Source of the DNA: Lunularia cruciata
Lineage: Eukaryota > Streptophyta > Marchantiopsida > Lunulariales > Lunulariaceae
DNA length: 64,000 nucleotides
Direction of reading: 5' to 3'
Assembly (NCBI GenBank): GCA_948567375.1
Contig: OX419755.1
Location: 47,138,291-47,202,290, forward strand
The notes under the pieces were generated by a model that was not told the origin of the DNA, ran no database searches, and saw only the letters and a list, made by a program, of their open reading frames with translations. The translations under genes were made by a program, and so were the position numbers. Below, one piece after another: positions 49,199 through 62,500 of the stretch; position 1 is the first letter of the stretch, and the number at the start of each line of letters is the position of its first letter.

Positions 49199-49783
49199 TG
49201 TAATACTCTAAGGACAAGAGAAACCTCCAAGAGAAATACAAGAGGAAAAAACAAGCTTTGAAGTCAATTCTCCAATGCCCCAAAGGAGCACCTTCTTTTT
49301 ATTACATAACAAAGAGGATCCTTCCCAAAGGGAGCTCCACCCTTGGATCTAATACATGGATTGGTAACATTTCAACAAGCTGCAACCTTAGATTAGTTGC
49401 CTGGGTGGATGACATGGTGCTCCTTGTCCTTTCTAGCTGGTCAAATAGGTTTGACTAGAGGAAATATTTAGGGAATATTATTTTAAGAAGCTCAGAGGTA
49501 CCATTGGAAAGCTCTCAACAAAAAAAAATCATATGGGGGAGAAGGTAAGGTTTTTTTTCCCAAGGGGTGGAAATCATTCAATTTTTTAGGCCTAATTCAT
49601 CCGTTTAGGCTTCCAAAATTTGCTTTGAAGTTTTTAGTGTATTTCTGCTCTTGCCCTATTTATGGAAGTGCTCTTTCAGTGACACTCTATCTGATCTGCT
49701 TAGTACATTATGTATAATATCCTTCTAGATGTTACCAAGCCTATTTCTACCTCTACATAATACGTCTAGCTATTGGTATTAGA
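49199..49783 (+). mobile_element. solo LTR, copy 2, about 585 bp
   Basis: It aligns with the solo LTR at 15979-16708 along most of its length (TGTAATACTC start, GCCCCAAAGGAGCACCTTCT, AGGTACCATTGGAAAGCTCT, TTAGGCCTAATTCATCCGTTTAGGC, end GGTATTAGA). It is shorter, mainly through internal loss. The flanks ATAGC and ATAAC are consistent with an aged 5-bp target-site duplication. No coding region is present. Confidence 0.85.
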
Positions 49784-51359
49784 ATAACTATATATTTTTC
49801 CCTTTTACTTTCTTTGTGATTGCTTAGTTAAGCATTTACTTGTTAAAACCATTCTAAAGCCACTTCACAATGAGTATAACATTAGCAAAGATTTAGCACC
49901 ATTCATAATAAAAATTTAGACTCTCTCTCTACTAGTGTGAATATTTTTCCAAGATTAAACACACAAACAAAAATTGGAGAAAAATATGACTGTAGCCTTC
50001 ATAAATAAAGAAAATGATACAAGAGCAAGGATGGTCATAATGGTAGAATGTATGAGTGATGACATATCTATAGTAAGAGCATTATTGGAATTCAATGATT
50101 AATCATGAAGTATTATGCAAGAATCTTTTTAGTAGCTCAAAACAAACTTTTCTAGTAGCTTAATATGGTTTATCATTTTGAACCACTACAAAGGCATGTA
50201 TAAACCCCAATATCTCTATCAAGCAAGGTCTACCATTAGAAACATAAGAGGTTGCTTGTTGAGTTTAAAAATATGTATTATTGAATTGAGGTGGTTTAAA
50301 CTAAACCACTTTCAAGCTCGTCTTAAATATATTTGAATCAATGATTGATAAGGTTCTTCAAAAGAGAAGGAAAAAAACTAGCATTCAAATTTTTCTTCCC
50401 TTCAAAAGTACTTCCAATTAAGAAAAATTACCACACAATAAAGAACAAGGAGTGGATCTACCAAGCATTAGAAACATTACTTGGGAGATAAGAAGTTTAT
50501 AATTGAGATAATAATATATATTTTGTGTAATTGGAGACAAAAAATGCTAAAATAAATAAAAATTAAATAATCTATTTAGAGAAAAAAGGCCTATTCAAAC
50601 AGAAAATCAATGGCCACAAATCAACCTAAGGTTTGTTGATTTGGCAAGGAAAAAGAAACTTCCATGTATCTTGACCTGCATACCAAAAGATAACACTATC
50701 AAAGGTAGTAATTCATTCTACATAGTGAAAGATACTAAGATATGAAACAATGGAAGATTAAAATATTACAATCAAACCAAGTCAACCAAGATCATAGCTT
50801 GGTTTTCAAGAAAATAAGAATTGAATTATTGGAAGATCCCATCTATATAATGGGTTGAAAGAATGTAATAACACAACCTTTGCTAGAATGTTTGGGGTTA
50901 AGAAGATATTAAAAGCACTAACGTTACTTTTTTACAAAGAGGTAAGAAGAGGTACTATATATTTGAGGAGTTGTTTGACATCTAAAAAATGAAGGTCAAA
51001 ATTAAAGGCATATAAATTTATTATTTCATCTATTGCAATTTAACCAAGCCAAAAAAAAGTCATGGGTTGGTTATAAATGAAAGAAAAGTTGGATTCTAGA
51101 TAGTCCAATCCGTACAATGTCATACTCAAGCCTTGTTGGAAATATTGGATCCAAGAAAATTATAAATACATTATAAATATTTATATCCAAAGAAGTTAGA
51201 AGAAGTAACAATTATGTGAGGAGTTATTTGATTGATAATAAAACAAAGCTAGAAATTAAAACCTATGGGTTCATGACAACATCTTTTTATTCCTTAATAA
51301 TGATAGGAGAAGTCATGTAGCTTGTAGCTTATTTATTATATCATTGGTCATGATTTTAG
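49784..51359. other. AT-rich intergenic stretch
   Basis: Nothing recognisable is seen. Short frames have composition like the surrounding AT-rich DNA. Confidence 0.45.
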
Positions 51360-52480
51360 AGTTGTCTTTATGTAAATGCTTAATAAGATGTTATTTATGA
51401 TCTTAAAGTCTGAAATTTTTAAATAAATAGAGTATGGATGACACAAACAATCAAAAGTTGGAAATATAAAAAGGAACTCATTTTTATGTGAATATCTAAC
51501 CAATCTACAATATACTATCCAATGTAAATTGAGGTTTGTCATATACTTCCCTAAAGCTAAAGCTTTAATTTCTTATAGGTGGAAAGGTGTCCTATTTCTA
51601 ACATGACATTAATTTGGTGTCTACTTTGATCTTCTCACAACAATCCACAATATACTATCCAATGTAAATTGATCTTTGTCATATAATTCCCTAAAGCTAA
51701 AGCTTCAATATCTTATACGTGGAAAGGTGTCCTATTTCTGATATGACACTAATTTGGTGTCTACTTTGATCTTCTCACAACAAGTGCACTCAAGAAACCA
51801 TGATACTCATTTTAAATCTTGCCCATGGAACATAAATGCAAAGCCAAATAATGATTTGTAACCTTCTAATATCTTCTTCTACAAGTATATGAGAATGAGT
51901 TCTATATTGTACCTTAGTTATAAGTGAGATAGATAAGTAGCAAAAAGATAAACTTGCTCATAATACACTATCAAGGAATTCATAAATTGTTGACATAACA
52001 TCATCTTGGTACTAGTTTCATGCAATAAAGATCAAAATATTTGCTTCTTGATCACTACAATAAAATAATAAGTTAAGTTCCAATGCCACTAAGGAGGATT
52101 TCACCTTATAGCTCAAACAACCACATATGTATAGCAACCAATGAATTCTGTAGCAAAAAAAAATTAGTAAAATTTTCTCTCATGCTCCATGGACCTGATG
52201 CTCAATCATAGATGAGAGTTAAAAACAAATTTTCAACCTCAATAGGCAAACAACCTATCTCAACAAGTAGCAAAACATACAAAAATGACAGAAGGTATAC
52301 AACCAAAGTTATTAGCACACCAAGTTTGCATCTATGTAGATGCTCTTTTCTCATAAAAAAGTTTATAAGACTTGTCATAAATAGAAGAATTCAATTGATA
52401 TTTTTGAGAACTTTGTTTTGTGTTAAACAAGTGAACCATATTCAATGCTTATCACATTCAAAATAGTGGGAATAAAAAGA
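51360..52480 (-). mobile_element. 5'-truncated copy of the L1-like LINE
   Basis: Read on the minus strand, this follows the order of the LINE at about 40960-41700: the segment around 41030-41110, then GGCATGAACGTGGTACCAAGATG (41256-41278, here GCATGAAACTAGTACCAAGATG), then GTGAGCAAGATGATCT, then TTTGGCTTTGCAT-type sequence, then GAAGTATATGGCCAAGATTAC at the end. It is much more diverged than a recent copy and contains a 140-bp tandem duplication. Its presence shows that the family has at least two insertions here. Confidence 0.75.
51501..51780. repeat. two-copy tandem duplication, 140-bp unit
   Basis: Units at 51501-51640 and 51641-51780 both begin CAAT(C/C)-ACAATATACTATCC and end CTTCTCACAA. 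They differ at roughly a dozen positions, so the duplication is not recent. It lies inside the 3' part of the minus-strand LINE fragment and duplicates a piece of it. Confidence 0.9.
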
Positions 52481-52619
52481 GATTCAACATAAAATCAAAA
52501 TTATATAAGAAGTATTTACTTTAGAGGAACAAGAAAGATGAAATATATTGCTTTATCTTTTTGGGTTTTTATATGATAATATTATGAATATACCTATAAA
52601 TTTCATAAATTTTTACTTG

Positions 52620-53270
52620 TTGTGGTTATATAGATCACAATATAACATTAATTGCTATCAACATTATGCATTATAGAAGCACAACTTATTAGAAGTAACA
52701 CACAAACTCCAAAGACCCATAATAATCAGTCAATCAAAACTCAAATCAGGTAACAAATCTGAGCATTCAACAATCAGTAGAAACTACCAACAAGCTCTTA
52801 TTACATTGTCAAGCCATACACACTCTAGCTAAGAGAATCCAAGTGATGCTTGCTAGCTTCTATCCACCCTAGCCAAGAGCTTAAAGGCTCAACATAGAAG
52901 AAATGAGCTCTTTGGAGTTGCATTTTGAGGTATACCAATTTAGAGCGGCCAGGAATCCAGCCATAATGATATATTTGATGGCTCATCTGATGGTGCAAAT
53001 GGTAGCTCAATGGTGCAATTAATTGATCCAATAGCATATCTAGCCGCCACGTAGTAGTCCTTGAAAAACTAATGAGAACATGGTGATTGCCAAAATCTAG
53101 CATGAATCTAGCATCCTAGAAAATTAGTTTTGATGCTATAAATGTCATGGAAGCTATCATGCATATGAAAATTGCAACACAATATACATCACTCTCAATA
53201 TGATACACTATAAAAGCACAACTCATATAGAAGTCATACATAAACTCCAAATATCTACTAGTTGGTGGTT
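52620..53270 (-). repeat. 3' LTR of the array's first copy
   Basis: It aligns with the LTR at 62495-63022. Shared blocks are AGAGAATCC-AAGTGATGCT, CACC-TAGCCAAGA, AAAGGCTCAACAT-AGAA and GTGGTAGCTCAATGG-like sequence. The ~100-bp segment with CACTATA-AAGCACAACTCA occurs near both ends (about 52625-52720 and 53180-53270). The edges are approximate. Confidence 0.6.
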
Positions 53271-53479
53271 ATGTTCCTCAACTACAAATAGCCTCCTACT
53301 CCAAGTATGTGATATGCACTATAGTAAGCAAAGATCAAGAGGCAGAGTGCTATCGGGTCCCATTGTTAGTTGCCTATCTGCAACCTTTTTCACATAAGGA
53401 GTGAACTAGCTATAGTGGAAAGTACATTGACGTGGACGTGGCCATTGCACTTAAGGAACCATTGTGGAAGTAAAGGCCA

Positions 53480-55640
53480 AACATGCCACATGCAAGATGC
53501 CATCCTCTCAAATAACTATCACACACCAACATAGTAATAGGTACACCTAATGAGCTACTGAACATACATCATAAGCTTGCATGTACAATTGCTAAGCTTG
53601 GTACCGTTGTGCCATCAATGTTTGGGATGTGGCATGGTGTACAAATGCACACATGATCCTTTTAAATAAAACCATCATGTCCTTCCAACATAAAGACTTT
53701 GGAAGGAAAAACATCAAGTATTTTCAAGATAGTATGGCATGTAATCACATCAAGAATTGTTGGTGCAATTTGTTATGAATATACATAATCACCTAGATGG
53801 AACTAATAGATCAAAGGTCTATAACCTCCTTCTCAAATAGTGGCATAACATAAGGTATACCTATGCTAAGCAATTACTAATTTCTCAAAGACTATTGACA
53901 TCACTCTTCAAAAGATCTTTACACATTGAGAACATACGCTCACCCATACATGTAGATCATCCGAGTCCAAAATACAATTGAATCATGAAAAATGGCTCCA
54001 AGTAACTTTGGATCTTGTCCATAGAGTAGAAGTAGGAAGAGAAGAATGTTGAAGATGCTTACTAGCTAAATCAATAGCCCATATCCAACCAAGGTAATTA
54101 GAGATCTAAATCTCCAAAGTGGTCTCTATACAAACCATACTTATATAATCCCTTCTTTACCATCTTAACCACTCTCTCTACTAAACCATCTCTACCTAAG
54201 GGTAATATCAAGAGGTAAAATGGTGATCAGTCAAGGCCTTATCACAAAAGATCCAAAACTCTCCCAAGAACTATATACCTTGATCAATCAAGAACTAAGC
54301 TAGTGCACCAAAATGACTAACAATCTGTTCTAATGAGTTAGTTGTCTCTTCATTGGACTTGTCAAGAGATGTGTAATACCATTAGCTAGACATATTATCT
54401 AGAGGTGAAATTTGGCTTGGTAACCTATCAAAGGATGTTTTATATGATGGACTAAGTAGATCAGATAGAGGTGTTGCCAAAAGAGTAATTCCATTAATAG
54501 AGTAGGAGTTGAAAACACCATGAAAACTTCATAGGCAATTTCAAAAGCCTAAATAGAGGCATTAGGCCTCAAAAATGGAAAGATGCTCTCTCCTTTGGAA
54601 AAAAAAGGCTTGCCTTCTGCCCCAAATGTTTGTCTCATTGAGAGCTTTACAATGGTACTTCACCGATGCAAGTTTGGGTCCTTATAGGCAGATTCTCTAT
54701 ATATTCCCTTTGGTCAAACTTGTTTGACCAACCAGATAGGACAAGAACCAACATGTCACCAATCCATGCAACTAATCTAAGGGTGGAGCTTGCTGACATG
54801 TCACCAATCCATGTATCTGATATAAGGATGGAGTTTCCTTTGAGGGAATCTTGTTTGCTATATAATAAAGATAAGGTGCTCCTTTGGGGCATCAAAGTAT
54901 TGAGTATGAAGTTGTGTGTTTCTTCTCCTTTGTTTTTGTTGAAGGTTCTCCTTTCCTCAGAATACTACAAAATACTACCAACTCAATTCACTTGGAGAAG
55001 TGCTCCACCATAACCAAAACATGTTGTTGATATCTCACAATCAATGGTAAAGGTCAAGCAAAGATTAAACTCTAGCTGTAACCCAACCTCTTGATAGATA
55101 ATGGGTATAATTCTAGTATAAGAACATTGAATGAGGCTCTAACTTTATCAAAAACCACACATCTAGTAACAAATTACTATACATTGGTCTGCATGCCAGA
55201 CCACCAATAATTACTTTGAAGCAAGCTATATGTTTTCTTTACTCCAAAATGTCTTAACTCCTCATGAGCATGTCATACCAATTGTGGTATCAAAGATGGG
55301 AAGGGGTAATTTTGCATCCTATCATCATCCATACCCAAAGAAGATATCTATACTCCAATCTAAATTACCTGGCTTGCTAAAGAACATGTTCTCTCTCCTT
55401 AGCATCAATTGAGCCACCCATAATACCAATGTAAAGATCGTCCATCATAAAAGATATCATCATGAATATCTTGTTGGCGGTACCTATATCTCCACTCTTT
55501 GGATCAAAGATCTTTATAAATCTTCTTATTTAAATTAAGAGAGATATCATCAGAGCACAAGTCAATAAACATAAAATATAGATGCATGCCAACTTGGGAC
55601 CATCTTGTATCCATCTTATCATGCAAATGTGCTCTTGTTT
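53480..55640 (-). pseudogene. integrase to PHD-like region of the array's first copy
   Basis: It aligns with 63191-64000 and with element A 15070-17280. The linker upstream of the PHD-like segment is clearest at about 53600-53690, matching the CAPCHLPNIDGT-coding DNA of the sister copies. The integrase part is split by the solo LTR at 54372-54969. It is heavily decayed. Confidence 0.6.
54372..54969 (-). mobile_element. solo LTR, copy 3, about 598 bp, inserted in the array's integrase
   Basis: On the minus strand it runs from TGTAGTATTC to GGTATTACA and aligns with the other two solo LTRs (GCCCCAAAGGAGCACCTTATC, GGAAACTCCATCCTTATATC, GGTACCATTGTAAAGCTCTC). The host sequence on either side corresponds to element A at about 15590-15600. 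The flanking 5-mers both look like worn forms of the CACTT found in element A, consistent with an old target-site duplication. Confidence 0.8.
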
Positions 55641-58480
55641 GATCATGTTGGTTGGTATATGGATTTCTTCTCAACTCATTTGCTACTCACGGTTCACCAA
55701 TCTAGGTTTGTGAGAAATTGTGAAATCATAGTATTGTAAAATCATACCATATCATGCAAGCTTCCTTTAAAGCTTATCAAATTTCATCAATCATTTAATT
55801 TGTTAAGGATGAATGATGAGAATGAAACCTGCTATTTTCCCATACTATGGCTAAATACTCTCTCTCATAAGAACTATACTTGGCCTCTATTAAATTGTTT
55901 TAGTGACTAATGTAGGCCATTATAAACCCTTTATCCTCATCATCCTATTGGATGAGCATGATCCAAGCTCCAATGTACTCCAATCAGTACAAACTTGGAA
56001 TAGACATCTTTTGATTGGTCTCTTAAGGATAGGAGCAAATGTCAACCTCTCCTGCACATCTCTCCCACACCACTTCTATGTAATCTTGGTAAAATTCCAA
56101 ATACTCAACTTGCTCTTAGAAGAATTTGCCAAGATGTAATTGAGAGTCCATGAGATCTCAATCTCTCAAACAATCCTAATAAATGTTTCTCATACTCCTC
56201 CACAATAACACTATAGACCAAAATGTCATCAATATAGCACCGAACAAAATCCAATCCCACTAGGATTGGATTCCTCAAAAAAAAAAACTCAACAAGAGCA
56301 TTCCTTAACCCAAATGGAAATCACCACTAATGTAATATATCCTTACCATGAGGATCAATAGCCCAAAATAACATCTTGGACTTGTCATCCTCTTTGATTG
56401 GCAATTGATAATATCTTGCTCAAAGATCTAAAGTACTAAAGACCTTGCATGCCCAATTGTATCAAAGATCTCCAATATAAACATAGTATACAAACCAACC
56501 CTAATTTATCAATTGATAAGATAATAATCTCCACACACTCCTATTTATGTAGTTTCTATGCATATCATTCTTGGTTGGCATCAATATGGCCGAAGTATAC
56601 TCTCCATGTGAGATCTTTACCCAACCAACCTTAAAAATGTCTCACTTCCTACTTTGAATCAAAGCTCTCTCCATATCATTATATATATAATGATATTGAA
56701 AGACTAATTTATCATTAGTTAGCACAACCCAAATACCATATCTATTCAAAGCACCCAAATACTTCATGCTAAAGGTAAAACAACTAGTGTTACTCCTTAA
56801 GAACTTCCAAACTCTCAATCTTTCTCCTCGTGTAATTTTGGATCCAATTTTGGATCCCAAGTATCCTTTATAACTATTGTGGAGGTGGTAGGCACATTGA
56901 CTAGTTGCTACAGTGGGACCTTAGAAGCAATACTATTGTGCCTCCAACTACTAGAATCCACAACCTTAGAGCAAAATATTCTCTTTATCTAGCCACAAGC
57001 TCCATAGATCTTCTAGTTGCATCTTAAGTAGAACAAGGGTGTATCCCAACTAGACCAAATTCACTAGTAGTCATTGGCTGTATACCAAGAATACCATGCT
57101 CACTTGGCTTGTTACTTCAACTATGTGTCTAAATCATCTTGATAGGCACAAAGTTCACAAGTGTCAAAATGATGATGCTTGTCACGCACATCCTATGTTG
57201 CTTAATTACAATTCAAGTCTATAGCTTGACCTAACATTTGATGTTTAGATGCCTCTAACATTGCTAAAACTGCAATTATACATGTACAAAAACCAATTTG
57301 CTTGATCTCTTTCATAAATTGCTATAATTGTGAATCTCAAACAAGTCCAAGACCTTCCTTGCAATAGGTATAAGAAGCTAGAAAAATCATGAGTGTAGGT
57401 AAAATGGCTCTAGGCTGCCCTACAAAGTTCATTACTGACATAGATGACCTATCAAAAATTCTCACCATTTGAGACAAGCACCTAACATCCAAGATATCAT
57501 CAATGATAACATATGATGGTCATTGAATACCATCACAGGCATGTTGTAGAACCTTTATAGGTAAAAGGTTTGTCCGCCAAAGACAAAGACAATGAACCCA
57601 TGATCCAACTCTAGTTGCATCTTGTTAACAATACAATAGGTCCAATCCAAGATCAAACTTAATGTGTACTTGGCACTACCCATATGAAAGAATCACCCAT
57701 CAAAGAGATGTTCTCCAAAATGTATGTTGGAGAAACTACTTGATAAACCTAAAGATAGTCATAACATACTTAGCACCTCCCAAAAAGTACTAGAGCAAGG
57801 AACCTATAGACCCTCATATGTGCAAGCCCAAGTATATCTTTAACATAACCATTCATGAATCATCAAATGAATAGTACCATGTCTCTCTAGATCATGTGCC
57901 TCCAATAAGGAAATGTCTAATGGTAAGGTCTTTTGGCAATATTTTATTGCTAAAATTGGTAATAACTCAAGATACCAATAGGCCAAGTGTAGCATATGAT
58001 ATAGAAAGAATTATCTAACAATCTCATCCCTTCTACACATACAAGCACCTTTGAATCCATATGCTTGCATGCAAGACTACATTTGATCTAGTGTTGATCA
58101 CACCAAATAAATCCAAAAGGCATACTCCTTCTATTGGATACCACCAAGTGGTAGGTGTGGTATCCAAAGGTGATATGGTAATAGAGTTTGGAGGATCATC
58201 CTCAAAGTAGTCCATTGGTAGTAAAAAGGTTCTCATCCAAGAATATTGTACCAATTGATCCACATATTACTATAACTCCTCTAATTGGAACTTTACAATA
58301 GAACATCTAAAGTGGATATAATAATTCCCACTTGTACTCTAAATCCAAGTGATCTTCTCTAGTACTAGGGTATCATTTACATGGGCATTCTATTCTAATA
58401 ACTCACTAGACTAAGTAACAAAAACCACTAAAAGTTGAGATTGATGCTATATTCATTGATTGTAATGAGCCAAGACTGAT
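55640..58480 (-). pseudogene. protease-end, reverse transcriptase and RNase H remnant of the array's first copy
   Basis: On the minus strand this parallels element A from about 11870 to 15070. The match to A 11890-12000 is clear at 58300-58440. Reverse-transcriptase sequence is recognisable at about 56100-56860, including the segment coding IGSKITRGERLRVWKFLRSN-like sequence that matches A 13500-13560. It is a fossil with many breaks. Confidence 0.65.
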
Positions 58481-60705
58481 GTAGTGTTGTGGTTTGCATA
58501 GCCCATAAAAAATTGACTTATCATTTTTATCTCTATACTAGTAGGGTAGGTTGTCTGCTAGATCCAATGGATGAGATGCTGCCAGGTGAGCAGTCTTTGT
58601 ACATAAATGTGATTGGCCACGTGGGTTACAATCTTATCATGTTTGAAGGCTTTGATGAATAAAGATGAGGGCAAGTGGAGAGACGGGGGAGTGTGTCAGT
58701 TGAGGAGTCTCAAGGGGAGGAGGACGTTGGGAGTGAGAGTTGTAGCATTGCATGAGTGGTAGAACATCAGAAGAAGCGTTTGAGCATGAGATGTCCCATG
58801 CTCTCTATCTGCCACTCCCAAATCCTTTTCTCATAAGGCTTTAGATTTTGCACTGTGACGGCTTACAGGACTGGTTGGTGGCACGTTTTGGGTCGGTATT
58901 CATGGAGTCGATGATGGGTAACCCAAATCCTATCATCCTTCTGGTGCTTACTTATGAGCATGTCTACGATTTGAAAATATATGTGCTTCTATAGTTTGGG
59001 AATGCCTAAATTTTCGCTCATAAGTTTCAAGGTGGAGTTGTGGGGTCCATTTGTCAAAAAATAAAAGACTAAAGGACAAATGTGCAAGAGATTGGGTCCC
59101 AAGAGAGAAGGCTTGAGTTTTTTTGACCATAGAGGGAGTTTGGGGAGGTCATTTGGGGGAAAAAGGACATGGTTGGAAAGAGGAGCTAACAGCTAAAATT
59201 TGGAGATAGAAATCACACAATTTGAGCTGATTCTAAGAGAAATATGATCATTTGTATCAAGGGGGATAAAATTCATACCCAGGAGCACAAAGTAGGTAAT
59301 TGAGTGAGCTTCTTGAGTCATTTTCACTATTTGTCAGTGGGATTGGAGAGTAAACAAAGTGCTTACAGTATTGAGCACAAGAAATTTTAGTTTTGATTAA
59401 TCTCAAATCAAATCTGGTTGATTGAATTTGAAGCTCTTGAGGTGTAAGGTGATGGAGAAGAGCTAGTGATCAGGTTTGGAGTTTTGGTCACTCCCCAAGT
59501 TGTGGCTCAAGATACCTTATGAAAATTTCCAATCTTGCTGTTGGTGAGAGTGTGCACCTTTTTGTGAAGGTTTTATTTGAATTATTTAAATAGAGAATTC
59601 AGGGTCTTGGATCAAGTATACCTGGGTCTGTAGAGCTCACAAGTTAGTCTAGCTCAGGAATTGATCCATATCCAAGGATTGGGGTTGGACTAGGATATGA
59701 AAATTTACAAAGTGTTAACCAAGAGCATGATAAACTATTGTGGAAAATTTGGTTGGCTCTGGGCTTATAGAGAGTGAGATATGATGCAACAAGTTTTATT
59801 GAAAAGACTGTCATAAGCTCGGAGGAGCATTTCTTTCTTCAATCCTAATTAAATGTCAATTCTCTCACTTTTTTGACTATGAATGAGAGTTCAGATTTCC
59901 AGAGTGTTTTTTGAGGATCAATTGTACATCTGATTTAGAAATCAGAGGAAAGTTGACAAGAACCAAGGGCAAAAACCCTAAAAAGAGGATTTCAAAATTA
60001 AGGTGAGAGTTGCAAAAACCTGGCCAACTTTTAGAGCTTGTTAGGGGAGTTTGAGTGATATGATTGAAGTCTATTTTACATCATTAAAAAGCTTATCTTA
60101 CAGGATTTCCATTGAGTCCTAGAACACTTGAATCCAAGCTATACAAAAAGAGTTATATTCATATGAGCTGCACAGAGTTTTCCCCATCAAGAAGACATAA
60201 GGAAATCCCCACATGGAGTAGGAATTTTGTTGAGATCTGAAGTACAGCTTGGAGGAGACTTGGAGTACAGGTTGATTTAGCTTGATGACAGAGCACAAAG
60301 GCTTTGAAGCTCTTTTCTGACCAAAAGGCATAGAGAGTTATTGCCATATTCATGTGATTGGATCCTCTTTGTGCTTGCATGCTTGTTTGTACGCCCCGTT
60401 GGTTTGGATTGGTGTGTGGGCATTGTGCTTAGGTTCTTTCATTCTAGGAGTGTTGTGTATTTCTCCTTGGTAATGTTGGAAGTGATGACCAATAGACCAG
60501 GAGTACATGTTGTGATGACAGGTTAGGTTGCCCGTCACTACCCTACTCGATAGCAAGAATTCTAGTTACAAGAGTGGAGGGTTCCAACTGTAGGCAACAC
60601 GCGTGTTCAGACAAGTAGTTATAGGTTTACCTACAGCCTCTAATCTGCAATCTCCATAGCTAGGCACTTTGTGTGTTCCCAGAGAGAGAAAAGAAAAGTA
60701 TGATA
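58481..60705 (+). mobile_element. non-coding ~2.2-kb block interrupting the gypsy copy
   Basis: Sequence matching element A at about 11830-11870 is found on both sides of this block (GTAATGAGCC to its left, GCCACTACTAAAATG to its right), so it was inserted into the element. It has no coding frame. Its right half resembles the leader of element A (9160-9545): AAAACCTGGCCAACTTTTAG versus AAAACACTGGCCAAATTTTGAG, and GAAGTGATGACCA...GTTGTGATGACAGGTTA versus GAAGTGATGACTT...GTTGTGATAGTAGGTTA. It could be a large solo LTR or a non-autonomous element in plus orientation. No clean duplication was found at the borders. Confidence 0.5.
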
Positions 60706-62500
60706 CCGCCACTACTAAAATGCACCAAGAAGCAACATACACATCTCACACTTGACTATCAATTTGGCCAATTGGACATTATATCCTCCCAATAGTCAAT
60801 GCTAAAGCCCATGGAGTATCACTTCTCCTCCCACTAACACATCATATGACCTTATCATTGTTGCAATGGCATGAGCTCTCACCACAAAATTATCAATAGG
60901 ATGATTGGGTTGAATGTGGACAATGAGCCCTTCATCTATGATGTAATAAGTGGAACCACCTTTGAGAGATGTCAAATCTGAAATGGACACCTCTCAACAT
61001 TGATCTTTTGTAGCTTAAGATCAAGAACTACAATCTTACCCAACATTAGAGGATCCACACTAAAGTCTAATAAGATTCTATGGTGTATATACCTTCCCTA
61101 AAGGTCAAACCAAACTGAAAATCTCACTCTAGTTGTTCAATAAGACAACTCCAAGTATAAACCTAGCTTGCTCAAATACAAGTTTAGTAGGTAACTCCTC
61201 CAATTTAGGAATTATTGCCCACCATAAGGCACTACTAGCAAAATAATCCCATGCTCCTCAACCAAGTTGGCTTTGCTATCAACCATCCTCTCACTAGAAG
61301 TATGAACCACACCATCCCTACTCTTAAAAAATGTGGTAACTAACCAAAAAATTAGAGGTGGGTTAACTCCTAGTGTAAACATGTTGGTGGTTGAGAACAA
61401 AGAGAAGCACATAATCAATTGAGCCACACCCAATATTGTACTAGAATTGGTACAAGTAGGTGGTTGACTAGTGTCTAGTCCATGTTGCACTCCATGTCTG
61501 CCTACCACCCCTACACTAGTGTATCTAGGAGCCATGGATGTCATTTGTAGTGCCTCAAAGATTGGGAAGCTTGATCTATCTACTAGCCTTTTCTCTCTAT
61601 AAGTCCAATTCCATTAATGCTCCTCTAGGCTAAAGCATACATATTTTACTCCTACTCACTATCATACATACATCTACATACGGTAATTCACACATGAAAT
61701 TAAGGACATCTCTATCACTAACATAAGAGATGGAAGCCTCAACACTTGAATTTGATCTCCTATAAGCTATAGCCATGCTAGCCAATCTCTACTCCAATTG
61801 TTCAATCCAAGTAGTCATGTTTGTATTAAAAGCATGAGTACCCAAAATGCTCTTACCAAGTAGGGTTCCTCTACTTCTACCTCTAATACCTTGTACTGCG
61901 TGACCCATGGCTCCTCTACCTCCTATCATAGCAACCTTAATGCTCTATAATTCCAAGTGTAAGTCAAAGTGTTGGTCACTAATGTGACCAAATCTATGGC
62001 AATGGTCAGACTATCTCTAGGCTAGTTGAGGTGCTCTCAAGATATCATACCCACTACCCTAGGTGCACTCTTTCTTGTGGTGAGATCCACCATGAGTCCA
62101 ATAAGCAACATTGCCACCCATTGGCTATTATTAACCAAAAAGAAAAGGTAAGTGTCTAGATGCACTAGGCTTTCCACTTGCTCTATAAGCTCAAGGTTGT
62201 CCACATTCCCCTTAAAAGCCAACATGGTTTGGTACTCTTTGTAACCTAGAAGAAGTAATGGTTATGGATGAGTTCTTCCTACCAACTCCAAATATCACCA
62301 TTCTCTCATCTACAATGTTGAGCTCAATGTGCTTTGCCAAATCAAAGTCAACTACCAAAGTTGATGAGGTAGCATGTAATAATATAGCATCATGTACTCT
62401 TCATTGTAACTCCTTGTCCAATATTCCATACCAAAACTTGATAGCTTGTGCCTACATAACTCCTTGAGTAAAATTAATCAGTTTGTTGTGCGTATATACA
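60700..62500 (-). pseudogene. gag and protease-region remnant of the array's first copy
   Basis: It aligns on the minus strand with element A 10440-11830. Segments are the capsid-like part at 62250-62500, a region with knuckle-like Cys/His DNA near 61980-62110, and blocks at 61212-61544 (MTSMAPRYTSVGVVG, compare MTSMAPRHPSISVVG in A) and 60802-60990 (YDVLVGGEVILHGL, compare YDVLIGGAVLYPMG in A). It is a decayed fossil. Confidence 0.7.

Noticed and set aside
53200-53400. Possible short plus-strand gene near the array's LTR
   Set aside because: The sequence aligns with LTR-edge DNA of the gypsy family on the minus strand.
54361-55013. 115-codon plus-strand frame with patterned sequence
   Set aside because: It is antisense read-through of a solo LTR that exists in three copies, so it is not a gene.
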